Assembly: GCA_025060595.1 (NCBI GenBank) | Contig: JANXBX010000007.1 | Coordinates: forward strand, 37,785 to 101,784 | Reading direction: 5' to 3' | DNA: 64,000 nt | DNA from: Synergistota bacterium | GTDB taxonomy: Bacteria > Synergistota > GBS-1 | Shown here: positions 36,230 through 44,548 of the stretch, in pieces | How positions within the stretch are numbered: the first letter of the stretch is position 1 | Layout: each line of letters begins with the position of its first letter | The notes under the pieces: model-generated | Seen by the model: only the letters and a program-made list of their open reading frames with translations | Told to the model about the DNA's origin: nothing | Database searches by the model: none | Position numbers and translations under genes: made by a program

Positions 36230-37179
36230 GACTCTCCCTCCCTAATATTAAAGACCATTTCCACTTTAGTCCCCTTTCCTACCTGAGATAGAATTATTAA
36301 TCTATCAGCTACTCTTCTCATGTTAGGCAAGCCCATCCCTGCACCAAAGCCGAACTCCCTTATATAATCCGGTGCTGTTGTATAACCCTCTTTCATTGCT
36401 AGATCTACATCTTCTATACCAGGTCCCCAATCCCTAACTAACACTACAACGCTATTTTCATCAAAAAATGCAAGAATTAGTCCCTTTCCACCAGCATGAA
36501 TAACTACATTTACTTCAGCTTCATAAGTTCCAACACTAACTCTTCTAATGAACGGTTTAGGATAGTTCCTTTTCTCTAAAACCTTCTTTAAAAAAGTTGT
36601 TCCCTCACCAGCTTCCATTATCGAACTTGTGTTTATCTCATATTTGAAAGAAGCCCTATTTTCTATAAACTCTTCTCCAGTTAGTATAGACACCTCTTTG
36701 CTTAAAAAAGCCTCTCTTCTTTTATCGTGAATGTATATTGAATGAAGACGTCTTAAAATAGCTCTCAAAATATCGTGTTTAGTTATTAAACCGACAAGCT
36801 TCCCCTTCTTGTCTATTACAGGATATCTACCATACTTATATTTCTCAAAGGTTTCCACCACTTTCTCAAACGTATCATTAGGCTCAAGATAGATTATCTT
36901 ATCTAAAGGTGTCATATATTCTCCTACTTTCTTATTTATCACACCCTCTTCAAGAGCTCTTATTATTCTTTCTGTACTAACTAAACCAACAAGCTTACCT
37001 TCACCATCCACGATAGGAATTCCCGAAATTCTTTTATCCCGCATAATCACCCTCGCTTCCGAAAGCTTATTCTCAGGCGTTAAAGTTATCAAATCCTTCT
37101 TCATTATTTCATCAGCGGTCATAAAGCTGAATATCCTTTTGTATTCGCTTAAATAATTCAAAATGTCAAGCTCGCTCAT
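36226..37179 (-). CDS. CBS-pair / HATPase fusion regulator
   Basis: A 317-residue signalling fusion. Residues ~20-145 are two CBS domains (ADEIMKKDLITLTPENKLSEARVIM, RISGIPIVDGEGKLVGLVS, RYPVIDKKGKLVGLITKHDILRAI), which usually sense adenosine nucleotides. Residues ~180-317 are a GHKL ATPase of the anti-sigma/switch type with DWGPGIEDVDLAM (G1) and GFGAGMGLPNMRRVAD (G2). A nucleotide-sensing domain placed on a kinase-like domain beside hydrogenase subunits suggests control by energy charge. Both ends overlap DRTGG genes by four bases. Confidence 0.88.
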   Translation of the reverse strand: MSELDILNYLSEYKRIFSFMTADEIMKKDLITLTPENKLSEARVIMRDKRISGIPIVDGEGKLVGLVSTERIIRALEEGVINKKVGEYMTPLDKIIYLEPNDTFEKVVETFEKYKYGRYPVIDKKGKLVGLITKHDILRAILRRLHSIYIHDKRREAFLSKEVSILTGEEFIENRASFKYEINTSSIMEAGEGTTFLKKVLEKRNYPKPFIRRVSVGTYEAEVNVVIHAGGKGLILAFFDENSVVVLVRDWGPGIEDVDLAMKEGYTTAPDYIREFGFGAGMGLPNMRRVADRLIILSQVGKGTKVEMVFNIREGES

Positions 37180-37520
37180 ACCCCTCGCAGACCCCGTTCA
37201 TAAAGCTTACCACAAGCATCAAATAGGAAGTATCTGGTTTTTAAAAGAGGAATATTCTCCTCTTTCGCCTTATCCACAGTCTCAGGAAGAGGCTCCTTAC
37301 CTCTAACTATAACTATCCCGGCTAGATCCAATATCTTCCCTACCTTGACTATCTGTGGACTGACAATACCAGTTAGAAGAACGGATCCAGGTGTAGCAAA
37401 AGCCAGTATATCGCTAATCATATCGGACGCACATCCATATTTAACTTCCTTGTCAAGAAGCTCTTCACATGCATATACTTTGGCTTCCAAAATATCTCTG
37501 ATTTCCGCTAAAGTCAACAT
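37176..37520 (-). CDS. DRTGG-domain protein, copy 2
   Basis: A 114-residue DRTGG protein paralogous to the one at 35894-36229: MLTLAEIRDILEAKVYACEE, YGCASDMISDILAFATPGSVLLTG, LAGIVIVRGKEP. It is the first gene of the signalling set and is coupled to the CBS-HATPase gene by a 4-bp overlap. The two DRTGG proteins may form a heteromer around the CBS-HATPase. Confidence 0.82.
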   Translation of the reverse strand: MLTLAEIRDILEAKVYACEELLDKEVKYGCASDMISDILAFATPGSVLLTGIVSPQIVKVGKILDLAGIVIVRGKEPLPETVDKAKEENIPLLKTRYFLFDACGKLYERGLRGV

Positions 37521-37547
37521 TCCTCACCTCTATTTTAAACAAGTTTT

Positions 37548-38528
37548 CTAAAAGTCCTTAATTTCGATACCAACACCCTTTTCCTTCGCTCTTTCATATA
37601 TAAGCTTTCCAACAACCACATCCTCAACCGCTATACCTACGGTTTTAAATACAGTTATTTCTTCTTTGCTCCTCCTACCAGCCTTGACTCCAGCTAAAAT
37701 CTCCCCAATTTCAACTATATCCTCTTTCTTCAAAACGGCTTCTCTTAAAGCCTCTATTACCTCTCCAGCCTCTTCAAGAACCGCCTCTTTAGAGTCTACA
37801 GCTACAACCGATGCTCTCTTAAAAACTTCAATATCTAGCTCTTTCATATCAGGTGTATAGGAACCTATTGCATTAATATGAACCCCTTCCTTAATATATT
37901 TTCCCCTTAACACTGGTTTATTCGACGTAGTGGCCGTAATTATCACATCGGCCTCAGGAATAACGCTTTCATAATCTCTAACAGCCATTACTTTTAAACG
38001 CATTTTATCAGTCATTTCTTTAGCGTAGATTTCTGCTTTTAAAGTATCAATATCATAAACGTAAACGAGCTCTATATCTCTAACTTCAGATAAAGCCTCG
38101 ATTTGAATTCTTCCCTGGACACCAGCTCCAATTACAAGAGCAACTTTCGAATCCTCATTAGACAAAGCCTCAGCTGCAGCTCCACCAGCTGCTCCCGTTC
38201 TAATGGTTGTAACGGTACTTCCTTCTATCAAGGCCTGAGGGACCCCCGTTTCACCATCTATAATGAGTACAGCAGCATTTATCAAAGGCAAACCTCTCTG
38301 AGGATTAAAAGGACATACAGATACAACTTTAACCCCTGCACATTTATCCTCGAGAGTTGCTCCAGGCATAAAAAGAGTCGCGTTATCTCCCAATTTTATC
38401 GAAACTCTCAAAGGAATAATAGCTTTGCTCTGAGAAAAAAGAGCAAATCCCCTTTTAACAGCCTCAATAGCATCCCGCATTGTTATAACCTTTCTCACAT
38501 CATCCCTAGTTATTACTAGCAATTTCAA
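37548..38528 (-). CDS. Ornithine cyclodeaminase / mu-crystallin family enzyme
   Basis: NAD(P)-dependent enzyme of 326 residues in the OCD/mu-crystallin family. Rossmann loop VALVIGAGVQGRIQIEAL, the substrate Arg and Lys regions IPLRVSIKL and CAGVKVVS, and the conserved QALIEGSTVTTIRTGAAGG are present. Members include ornithine cyclodeaminase, alanine dehydrogenase and pyrroline-2-carboxylate (ketimine) reductases; the last reaction would fit the neighbouring FAD amine oxidase, which makes imines. The TTG at 38522 has GGGGGG at better spacing than the TTG at 38528, so either may be used. Confidence 0.88.
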   Translation of the reverse strand: MKLLVITRDDVRKVITMRDAIEAVKRGFALFSQSKAIIPLRVSIKLGDNATLFMPGATLEDKCAGVKVVSVCPFNPQRGLPLINAAVLIIDGETGVPQALIEGSTVTTIRTGAAGGAAAEALSNEDSKVALVIGAGVQGRIQIEALSEVRDIELVYVYDIDTLKAEIYAKEMTDKMRLKVMAVRDYESVIPEADVIITATTSNKPVLRGKYIKEGVHINAIGSYTPDMKELDIEVFKRASVVAVDSKEAVLEEAGEVIEALREAVLKKEDIVEIGEILAGVKAGRRSKEEITVFKTVGIAVEDVVVGKLIYERAKEKGVGIEIKDF

Positions 38529-38537
38529 TACCCCCCA

Positions 38538-39680
38538 TCAAATACAAACTGGCTCAGGTATGAGCTTACCCTTGTCAAACCTTTCTAAAAAGAAGGGAGT
38601 AATATCTATAAAGGGCTTCTCCCCAAGTATAAGTTCAGCCATTGCTCTGCCTATCGATGGGGCAAATTGGAGGCCATGTCCACTCCAACCAAGATTAAGA
38701 TAAAAACCCTCTATAAGGGTGGGGCCTAATATCGCTTGAGAATCTGGTGTAATATCATAAATACCAGCCCATTGCCTTATAACTCTTATCCCTGATAAAA
38801 GCGGCATTTTCCTAACCACCTTTTTTGCAGCTTCCTCAAGAAAAGCCCAAGAGGATTTCATATTAAACCCCTTAACTTCGTTTGGGTTGCCAATACCAAG
38901 CACAAAGTTACCATTAGGAGTTTGTTTCCAGTAAGAACCGTCATCTAAACAAAGTACAAAGCTGTTTAAGACCCTATCCACCGGTTCAGTAACCAATATC
39001 TGGTGCCTTTCGGGATATAGTGGAACATCAATACCTACCCAAGATGCTATCTCCTTACCCCAAGGGCCTGCACAGTTAACAATGACAGGAGTAGATATAA
39101 AACCCTTTTCAGTATAAACTCCTTCAACCTTACTTCCACTTAACTTAATTCCCCAAACTCCGGTATAAGTATATAATTTTACGCCGAGCCTTTTAGCAGC
39201 CTCAGCATAAGCCAAGGTAGCATGAAACGGATTTATATGACCATCCTGATCACAAAAGCTTCCCCCAATTATACCTTCTACATTAAGGCAGGGGAAAAGC
39301 TTTTTAATGTCCTCCTTAGAAAGCATTTTAGATGAAATACCAAGTTTATTTTGAAGCTTAACGTTTTCTTCAAGCTGCCTGAACTGCTTTTCAGTATAAG
39401 CTATCCAAAGATAACCACCTTGCTCAAATTCTATCCCTTTAGGATATTCAAGCTCATAAGAAAGCCTCTTAAAAGCCTCAATATTATACTTAGCTAATAT
39501 ACAATTTATTTCCGTTCCAAACTGGTGCCTTACCCCACCCGCTGACCTTCCAGTCCCTCCAAAAGCTAAAAAGCTCCGCTCTAATAAAACTATACTTCTA
39601 CATCCCTTTTTAGCTAAATGATAAGCTAAAGAACAGCCCTGGATTCCTCCCCCTATTATAACGACATCAGCTATTTCCAT
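38538..39680 (-). CDS. FAD-dependent amine/D-amino-acid oxidoreductase (DAO family)
   Basis: Flavoenzyme of 380 residues related to sarcosine oxidase beta chains and D-amino-acid dehydrogenases. FAD loop VVIIGGGIQGCSLAYHLAKKG near the N-terminus, GGTGRSAGGVRHQFGTEIN with the His region typical of sarcosine oxidases, and the C-terminal GFYLNLGWSGHGLQFAPSIGRAMAELI. The substrate is likely an amine or N-methylated amino acid. It is between the MoaD-like gene and the OCD-family gene with gaps under 10 bp. In an anaerobe the electron acceptor would not be oxygen. Confidence 0.88.
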   Translation of the reverse strand: MEIADVVIIGGGIQGCSLAYHLAKKGCRSIVLLERSFLAFGGTGRSAGGVRHQFGTEINCILAKYNIEAFKRLSYELEYPKGIEFEQGGYLWIAYTEKQFRQLEENVKLQNKLGISSKMLSKEDIKKLFPCLNVEGIIGGSFCDQDGHINPFHATLAYAEAAKRLGVKLYTYTGVWGIKLSGSKVEGVYTEKGFISTPVIVNCAGPWGKEIASWVGIDVPLYPERHQILVTEPVDRVLNSFVLCLDDGSYWKQTPNGNFVLGIGNPNEVKGFNMKSSWAFLEEAAKKVVRKMPLLSGIRVIRQWAGIYDITPDSQAILGPTLIEGFYLNLGWSGHGLQFAPSIGRAMAELILGEKPFIDITPFFLERFDKGKLIPEPVCI

Positions 39681-39688
39681 AAAAATGA

Positions 39689-39916
39689 TTACCCTCCAGC
39701 TATAGGAGCCATAAGAGCCACTTCTTGACCATCCTTAATCTCTTGAGACTTATCTAATACTTTACCATCCACTATTACACCTGCCACTAAATCCTCGGGA
39801 ATTTTAAGTTTAGCAAGAAGCTCTCTAACGGTTATAGAACCATCTATCTCCACATAACATACTTCAGGAATATATTTTTTAAGCAAAAGACCTCCCGTTT
39901 TAACCTTCACTGCCAT
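39689..39916 (-). CDS. MoaD/ThiS-family sulfur carrier
   Basis: Ubiquitin-fold sulfur carrier of 75 residues ending in AGG, whose Gly-Gly would be thiocarboxylated. Placed directly after a tungsten oxidoreductase, it most likely serves the molybdopterin pathway as MoaD. The 'SITVRELLAKLKIPEDLVAGVIVDG' pattern is the usual core. No ribosome site precedes the ATG, and a 12-bp inverted repeat lies just upstream. An E1-like partner could be the ThiF-like protein at 2746-3420. Confidence 0.87.
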   Translation of the reverse strand: MAVKVKTGGLLLKKYIPEVCYVEIDGSITVRELLAKLKIPEDLVAGVIVDGKVLDKSQEIKDGQEVALMAPIAGG

Positions 39917-39925
39917 GGATATACA

Positions 39926-39956
39926 AGTGAAGGGAGGCTTCTAACCTCCCTTCACT
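39926..39956 (-). repeat. Inverted repeat between the AOR and MoaD genes
   Basis: Perfect 12-bp arms (39926-39937 and 39945-39956) with a 7-base loop, overlapping the AOR stop and ending 10 bp before the MoaD ATG. No T-run follows in the minus direction, so it is not a typical terminator; it may stabilise or process the mRNA, or lower MoaD expression. Confidence 0.7.
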
Positions 39957-41766
39957 CTATCACCTCCAACTCTAATTCTTTTATTTTTTCTAAAGTCGGC
40001 CTGCCGTTTTTATCCCAACCCCTGACTTCATAATAAAAGTCAAGGAGCTTATCCACTTCTTCCTTCGGAATAAACTTTCCTTGCGTAGGACCACTTACCG
40101 CTGGTTCTTCCATCCATCTTGCGGGTGGATAATCATATTTCCTTCCAAAATCTGGAATTTCTCTCATCGCAAAGAGCCTGTTCTGGTTCCAAACTCTCTC
40201 AGCAGACTTAAGCAGCTCATCTAAAGTGGTTTCCCAACCTGTTATGGCACTATAAATCTTAGCATAATACTCTAAATCTAAGCCGCACTCCACCCATGTT
40301 AACCTACACACTCCAAGGGCGTCAAACATAGGTCTGGCATGCTGAAGGAAAACAACCCTCTCAGCTTTATCCCTTGTTATCTTCTCCCTTCCAACCTCAA
40401 TATCATAAGTTATAGCCCAAGCCCTGTTATGATGCGCTCCTATATCACACGTGGCGTAAGCAAGAAGCATAGCCGGTGCCAGATGAGAATCATAAGCGCT
40501 TATCTCCATACCTTTCACCTGCATAGCAAACTTTATTGAGTCTTTCCCAAAATACTCAGCCGCTTTCTTAGTTCCTTCAGCGAGAATATTCCCTATGCCT
40601 TCCCTTTTAGCCATCATTTCAGCAAGTTTTACAAAACTTTCTATATCTCCCCATTTCAATTCTAATCCTCCCGTATCTTGTTTAGTTATTATGCCCTTCT
40701 CATAACACTCCATTGCAAAAGCTATTATTCCACCCGTAGAAATAGTATCTAAGCCAAGATTGTCGCATACATAATTTCCATAAGTTACTTCATATATGGA
40801 GGGCATCATACAATTCCCACCAATCATACCGATAGTTTCATACTCTGGTCCCTCTACGTAATATTTTTTGCCCTTATATTCAACACAAGAGTAGCTACCA
40901 CAAGCTATTGGACAGAAGCCACAAGCCTTGTCATGAATTACCACTCTGCTTCTCATAGCTTCACCATTCATCTCTTTATAGTTATCATGATAACCTGTAG
41001 CAAAATTCTTCGTAGGAAAAGCCCCTATTTGATTCACCCAGTCTACAACCATGGATGTCCCATATCTCTGAAACTCAGGAAATACAGGGCTAGACATTAA
41101 CTTCTTAAACATTTCCTTGCCAATTCTAAAGTACCTATCAAAGTCTGCAACAGGTATGCTCTTAGTTCCACGAACAGCTATAGCCTTTATCTTTTTAGAA
41201 CCCATGACAGCTCCAACACCTGTTCTTGCAGATTCTCTGCCAAAGTCATGCCTTATTATAGCCACTTTAACCAAGTTTTCACCAGCAGGACCTATAACAG
41301 CTATTTGAAAATCCTCGCCCAACTCGTCTTTCAAGCTTTTCTCCGTTTCAATCGTTCCCTTCCCCCATAGATGCGAGGCATCTCTTATTTCCACATTATC
41401 ATCATCTATAAGTATATATACAGGATCTTTCGAAGCCCCCTCAAATATAACCATATCATAACCTGCATATTTCAACTCTGAAGCCAAATGCCCTCCCATA
41501 TTGCTATCTCCATAAATTCCAGTCAATGGAGATTTTGCAGCAAAGGTAATTTTACTTCCACAAGGGTTAAAAAGCCCCGCTAATGGTCCAGAGGCCATAA
41601 CAAGCTTATTCTCTGGCCCCAATGGATCTATACCCTTCTTAAGTTCTCTATAAAGAATATAAGAGGCAAAACCTCTTCCCCCAAGAAACTTCCTCGCCAT
41701 ATTTAAATCAAGAGGTTCGGTTTTTATCTCCCTTTTTGAAAGATTAATCCGCAAAACCTTATGCAT
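39952..41766 (-). CDS. aor: Tungsten aldehyde:ferredoxin oxidoreductase
   Basis: Oxidises aldehydes to acids and reduces ferredoxin, using a tungsto-bispterin centre; in amino-acid fermenters it acts on aldehydes from 2-oxo acids. Family N-terminus LRINLSKREIKTEPLDLNMARKFLGGRGFASYIL, the GPLAG and GNMGGHLASELKYAGYD pterin regions, the [4Fe-4S] ligands in CGFCPIACGSYS and the distal Cys in ALGVCRLT are visible. The 604-residue length is typical. ATG 41766 follows AGGAGGT, so the five codons upstream of it are not translated. A polyferredoxin gene precedes it by 31 bp. Confidence 0.93.
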   Translation of the reverse strand: MHKVLRINLSKREIKTEPLDLNMARKFLGGRGFASYILYRELKKGIDPLGPENKLVMASGPLAGLFNPCGSKITFAAKSPLTGIYGDSNMGGHLASELKYAGYDMVIFEGASKDPVYILIDDDNVEIRDASHLWGKGTIETEKSLKDELGEDFQIAVIGPAGENLVKVAIIRHDFGRESARTGVGAVMGSKKIKAIAVRGTKSIPVADFDRYFRIGKEMFKKLMSSPVFPEFQRYGTSMVVDWVNQIGAFPTKNFATGYHDNYKEMNGEAMRSRVVIHDKACGFCPIACGSYSCVEYKGKKYYVEGPEYETIGMIGGNCMMPSIYEVTYGNYVCDNLGLDTISTGGIIAFAMECYEKGIITKQDTGGLELKWGDIESFVKLAEMMAKREGIGNILAEGTKKAAEYFGKDSIKFAMQVKGMEISAYDSHLAPAMLLAYATCDIGAHHNRAWAITYDIEVGREKITRDKAERVVFLQHARPMFDALGVCRLTWVECGLDLEYYAKIYSAITGWETTLDELLKSAERVWNQNRLFAMREIPDFGRKYDYPPARWMEEPAVSGPTQGKFIPKEEVDKLLDFYYEVRGWDKNGRPTLEKIKELELEVIE

Positions 41767-41797
41767 GTAACCTCCTACCACTTAAAATCCCTCCCCC

Positions 41798-42187
41798 TTA
41801 ACTCTGAGCTACATAAAGAACGTTAAGCCCACAATATTCGATACACTCTCCGCAGAGATCACATTTTATAGGAGCACTCTCCGCAGGATGCTTTATCATT
41901 ATTTCCTCCGGACAAGCACTAACACAAGCATAACAACCGATACACTTCTCTCTATCAATTTTATAAACTTCTCCTTCTTGATATATAGCCTCTACTGGAC
42001 ATACGCTTGCACATACACCACATTGAGTACAAGTTACTACTTTAAAGCCTGGCTCAGGTAAATTAGATTTAATAAGAATAGCCCCCTTTTTTGGATTGCT
42101 CTCCTTAAAATGAGATAAAGCACACACTAACTGGCATACCTTGCATCCGCTACATAAACCAGATTTTGCCGCTAGATGCCTCGCCAT
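41798..42187 (-). CDS. Four-cluster polyferredoxin (AOR partner)
   Basis: Electron carrier of 129 residues with 16 or so cysteines in HycB/AorB-like order: CSGCKVCQLVCAL, CTQCGVCASVCPVEA, CIGCYACVSACPEEI and CDLCGECIEYCG, giving up to four [4Fe-4S] clusters. It is expected to take electrons from the aldehyde oxidoreductase encoded next. I start at ATG 42187, directly behind GGGAGGGAGG; the first ATG at 42241 would include an unrelated basic stretch. It is the first gene after the promoter at 42232-42260. Confidence 0.9.
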   Translation of the reverse strand: MARHLAAKSGLCSGCKVCQLVCALSHFKESNPKKGAILIKSNLPEPGFKVVTCTQCGVCASVCPVEAIYQEGEVYKIDREKCIGCYACVSACPEEIMIKHPAESAPIKCDLCGECIEYCGLNVLYVAQS

Positions 42188-42231
42188 TAACCTCCCTCCC
42201 CGCCTTAAAGATTGTAACTTTTTCCTATGAC

Positions 42232-42260
42232 ATTTTATCAAAAACAGACAGATAAAGCAA
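42232..42260 (-). promoter_or_regulatory. Promoter at the head of the AOR-hydrogenase block
   Basis: Minus-strand -35 TTGCTT (42260-42255), 17-nt spacer, -10 TAAAAT (42237-42232) with an extended TG one base ahead. It lies about 45 bp before the polyferredoxin ATG. No other clear promoter was seen in the short gaps down to the terminator at 23.9 kb. Confidence 0.65.
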
Positions 42261-42275
42261 TTTAAGTTAAATAAC

Positions 42276-43274
42276 TTACTTTAAGTTTAGTACAGGTGAG
42301 AGGAACCTTATCCAGAAGACTCTGAAAACTATACCGCAAGGAACCGCTATTAAAGCTCCAAGGATATCAAGAGCCGAACTAAATAGCATTATGAGGAAAA
42401 TTATCGCAACCGGATTTATCCTTATATATCCTCCCATTAGTCTAAGAAATATGAGAAAAGCCGAAATATGTATTATAAACACCCCTATTCCCAAAATTAT
42501 GCTTGCCTTTAATCCCAAGGAAAAGGTCATCAAAAATAAAGGAATAAGCTCCAAAAATACCCCTACAATAGGAATGTAGTTTGTTACAAATCCCCAAAAA
42601 CTAAGAAGAATAATGTACTTTGATCCTAAATACCATAGAAGTAATCCCAAAGAAACTCCGACGAACAATGCAACTATGGAAATAGAGAATATATACTGTC
42701 TCAACTGAATATATACATCCCTTAAGAATAAAGAGGCTTCCTTACGACAGCTTTTTGGAAAAAGATAGGGTATTCCCTTTCTAAGCTGTTTAAAGTTATA
42801 CATCAAGTATACAGAACCTAAAATCACATAAAATAAGAAGGTCAAAAGTTGAGGAGTCACTCTCGTAACCGTGGAAATAATGCTTTCAAGAAGCTTGAGC
42901 AATCTTGGTTCAAATAGGCTAAAAAGCTGACTTAACCTAACTGCCAAAGTAGGAGGAAGAAGTTCCTCCCATTCCTTCTTTTCAAAAAACCTTGCAGCCA
43001 TCTCATAGAAAGTTGCGGTTTCTCTCACAAGCGATGGTATCAAGAAAATAAGAAGTAAAGTTAAAGATAAAAAAAATAGAAGAAGAGTAACACCGTTTGA
43101 TATGGCTTGACTTAACCTAAGTTTTCTACTTAAAAAAACCGAGAGCGGTTCAAGAATCATAACTATAGCAATAGCAGTCAAAAACGTACCAAATACAAAT
43201 GGAAATACAAAAGCCAGGAGCATAACCAACAAAGCGTAAAGAATGAAGAGTCTGATCAGCGTTTTATTCAACAT
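42276..43274 (-). CDS. AI-2E family transporter (PerM/TqsA-like)
   Basis: Integral membrane protein of 332 residues with about seven or eight helices, matching the AI-2E/PerM family: the N-terminal hairpin of helices, a long loop (residues ~70-140), the LFYVILGSVYLMYNFKQLRKGIPYLFPKS region, and the C-terminal LLWYLGSKYIILLSFWGFVTNYIPIVGVFLELIPL. Substrates in this family are varied and often unknown. It ends the hisS-tsaB operon, overlapping tsaB by seven bases. Confidence 0.87.
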   Translation of the reverse strand: MLNKTLIRLFILYALLVMLLAFVFPFVFGTFLTAIAIVMILEPLSVFLSRKLRLSQAISNGVTLLLFFLSLTLLLIFLIPSLVRETATFYEMAARFFEKKEWEELLPPTLAVRLSQLFSLFEPRLLKLLESIISTVTRVTPQLLTFLFYVILGSVYLMYNFKQLRKGIPYLFPKSCRKEASLFLRDVYIQLRQYIFSISIVALFVGVSLGLLLWYLGSKYIILLSFWGFVTNYIPIVGVFLELIPLFLMTFSLGLKASIILGIGVFIIHISAFLIFLRLMGGYIRINPVAIIFLIMLFSSALDILGALIAVPCGIVFRVFWIRFLSPVLNLK

Positions 43275-43861
43275 GGCTGACCCCCTTTAATGTATATAGG
43301 GGATATAATAAAAGGATCGTCACTACCATTCTTTTCAAATAAAAATTTTGCTAATAGAGCAACACCCTTCAACATTAAGAACGTATAATTATTCCACGAT
43401 TCATCTAAAAAAAGTATCCCATCCTTTTTAAAAGCTTCCATAGTTCCTAAAATTATATCTGAAAGCTTTTCTGGCGGAATCCCTCCCTTAAATAGCGCTC
43501 CCACATACTGATTTTTCCTCACCTTTATCGTTGGAAGTACCGTTTCTCCTTTAAAGTTAGAGGCAAGGGCGTCCAAAGACGGAACTCCTTTAATGGGCTT
43601 AGACAAAGCATAAGACATACTTTTAGCCACAGCTAAACCGACTCTCACGCCAGTAAATGAGCCAGGACCTAATGCCACGGCTATCAGATCTATATCTTCA
43701 AGCCTTTTCCTAGACTCCTCCAAAACCCTTTGAATATAAATAGGAAGATAGATAATATGCTTTCTTTCCTCTGGGAAAGGAAGATAAAAGATAGGAATTC
43801 CCTCTTCAAATACTCCAACTCCTCCTCTAAAGCAAGAGGTGTCTATCGCCAAAATAAGCAT
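43268..43861 (-). CDS. tsaB: tRNA threonylcarbamoyladenosine protein TsaB
   Basis: ASKHA-fold partner of TsaD in making t6A37 in tRNA. N-terminal phosphate-1-like strand LILAIDTSCFRGGVGV, then DIDLIAVALGPGSFTGVRVGLAVAKSMSYAL, the family signature. The 197-residue length is on the short side. It overlaps tsaE by 35 bp, keeping the TsaB/TsaE pair together; tsaC and tsaD are not in the window. Confidence 0.93.
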   Translation of the reverse strand: MLILAIDTSCFRGGVGVFEEGIPIFYLPFPEERKHIIYLPIYIQRVLEESRKRLEDIDLIAVALGPGSFTGVRVGLAVAKSMSYALSKPIKGVPSLDALASNFKGETVLPTIKVRKNQYVGALFKGGIPPEKLSDIILGTMEAFKKDGILFLDESWNNYTFLMLKGVALLAKFLFEKNGSDDPFIISPIYIKGGQPC

Positions 43862-44306
43862 CTTTTTTAATCTCCTCTCTTATGCACTCTGATATTTTCT
43901 CTTCCCCACAGATTTCAATTATTCTATCGTTACCCTTAATAATATCTAACTTTATAGATATAGAGGGTTTCAACAGATCTCCTAATCTATCAGCCCACTC
44001 TACTATTATCACTCCCTCTCCTAAAAATTCATCTAAGCCGATATCCGGTAGCTCTCTTTTTTCCAATCTATAAAGATCAACATGATAAATATTAAATTTC
44101 CTACCCTTATAATGGCTCACCAAAACAAAACTTGAGCTTCTGAGCCTCCTTTCAACACCAGCCCCTTCAGCTATTCCCCTCGCTAAAACAGTTTTACCAA
44201 CTCCAAGACCACCAATAAGAAAAATAACCTCTTCACCTTGCAGGCAAGAGGCTATCAATTTTCCAACTCTTTCAGTTTCTTTTTCAGAAAAAGTGAGGAT
44301 TTTCAT
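43827..44306 (-). CDS. tsaE: tRNA threonylcarbamoyladenosine ATPase TsaE
   Basis: Small ATPase needed for t6A synthesis. Walker A LIGGLGVGKTVLARGIAEG, the switch-like SSSFVLVSHYKGRKFNIYHVDLYRL and Walker-B-like GVIIVEWADRL are all family features. At 159 residues it is normal. ATGA overlap with the small membrane-protein gene upstream. Confidence 0.94.
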   Translation of the reverse strand: MKILTFSEKETERVGKLIASCLQGEEVIFLIGGLGVGKTVLARGIAEGAGVERRLRSSSFVLVSHYKGRKFNIYHVDLYRLEKRELPDIGLDEFLGEGVIIVEWADRLGDLLKPSISIKLDIIKGNDRIIEICGEEKISECIREEIKKDAYFGDRHLLL

Positions 44307-44548
44307 CTCCTTCTCCTAAGAAAAGATAAAACTAACAATATGATCCACCCACCCATTAAAGCCAATAAAACCTTAAGTGGACTAGTTATATCTACATTCG
44401 GATTCAGCCTCTTCGCCAAAAGTAGCATGAGGGTAACAAAAACCAAAGTAATGATGTAAATTTTCACGTTCCTTCTATAAATCCTATCTAACCTCTCCTT
44501 TTCCTCTTCTAACCTAGCTTTCCTCTTTTCCCACCTCAAGCTGAACAC
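44303..44548 (-). CDS. Small two-helix membrane protein, unknown
   Basis: An 81-residue protein I do not recognise. Charged N-terminus (residues 1-28, many Arg, Lys and Glu), two hydrophobic helices (~30-47 and ~57-76) and a RRRR end. It is coupled to nnrDE (13-bp overlap) and tsaE (4-bp overlap), so it is likely real. A TTG at 44539, eight bases after GAGGTG, may be the true start rather than the GTG at 44548. Confidence 0.6.
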   Translation of the reverse strand: MFSLRWEKRKARLEEEKERLDRIYRRNVKIYIITLVFVTLMLLLAKRLNPNVDITSPLKVLLALMGGWIILLVLSFLRRRR

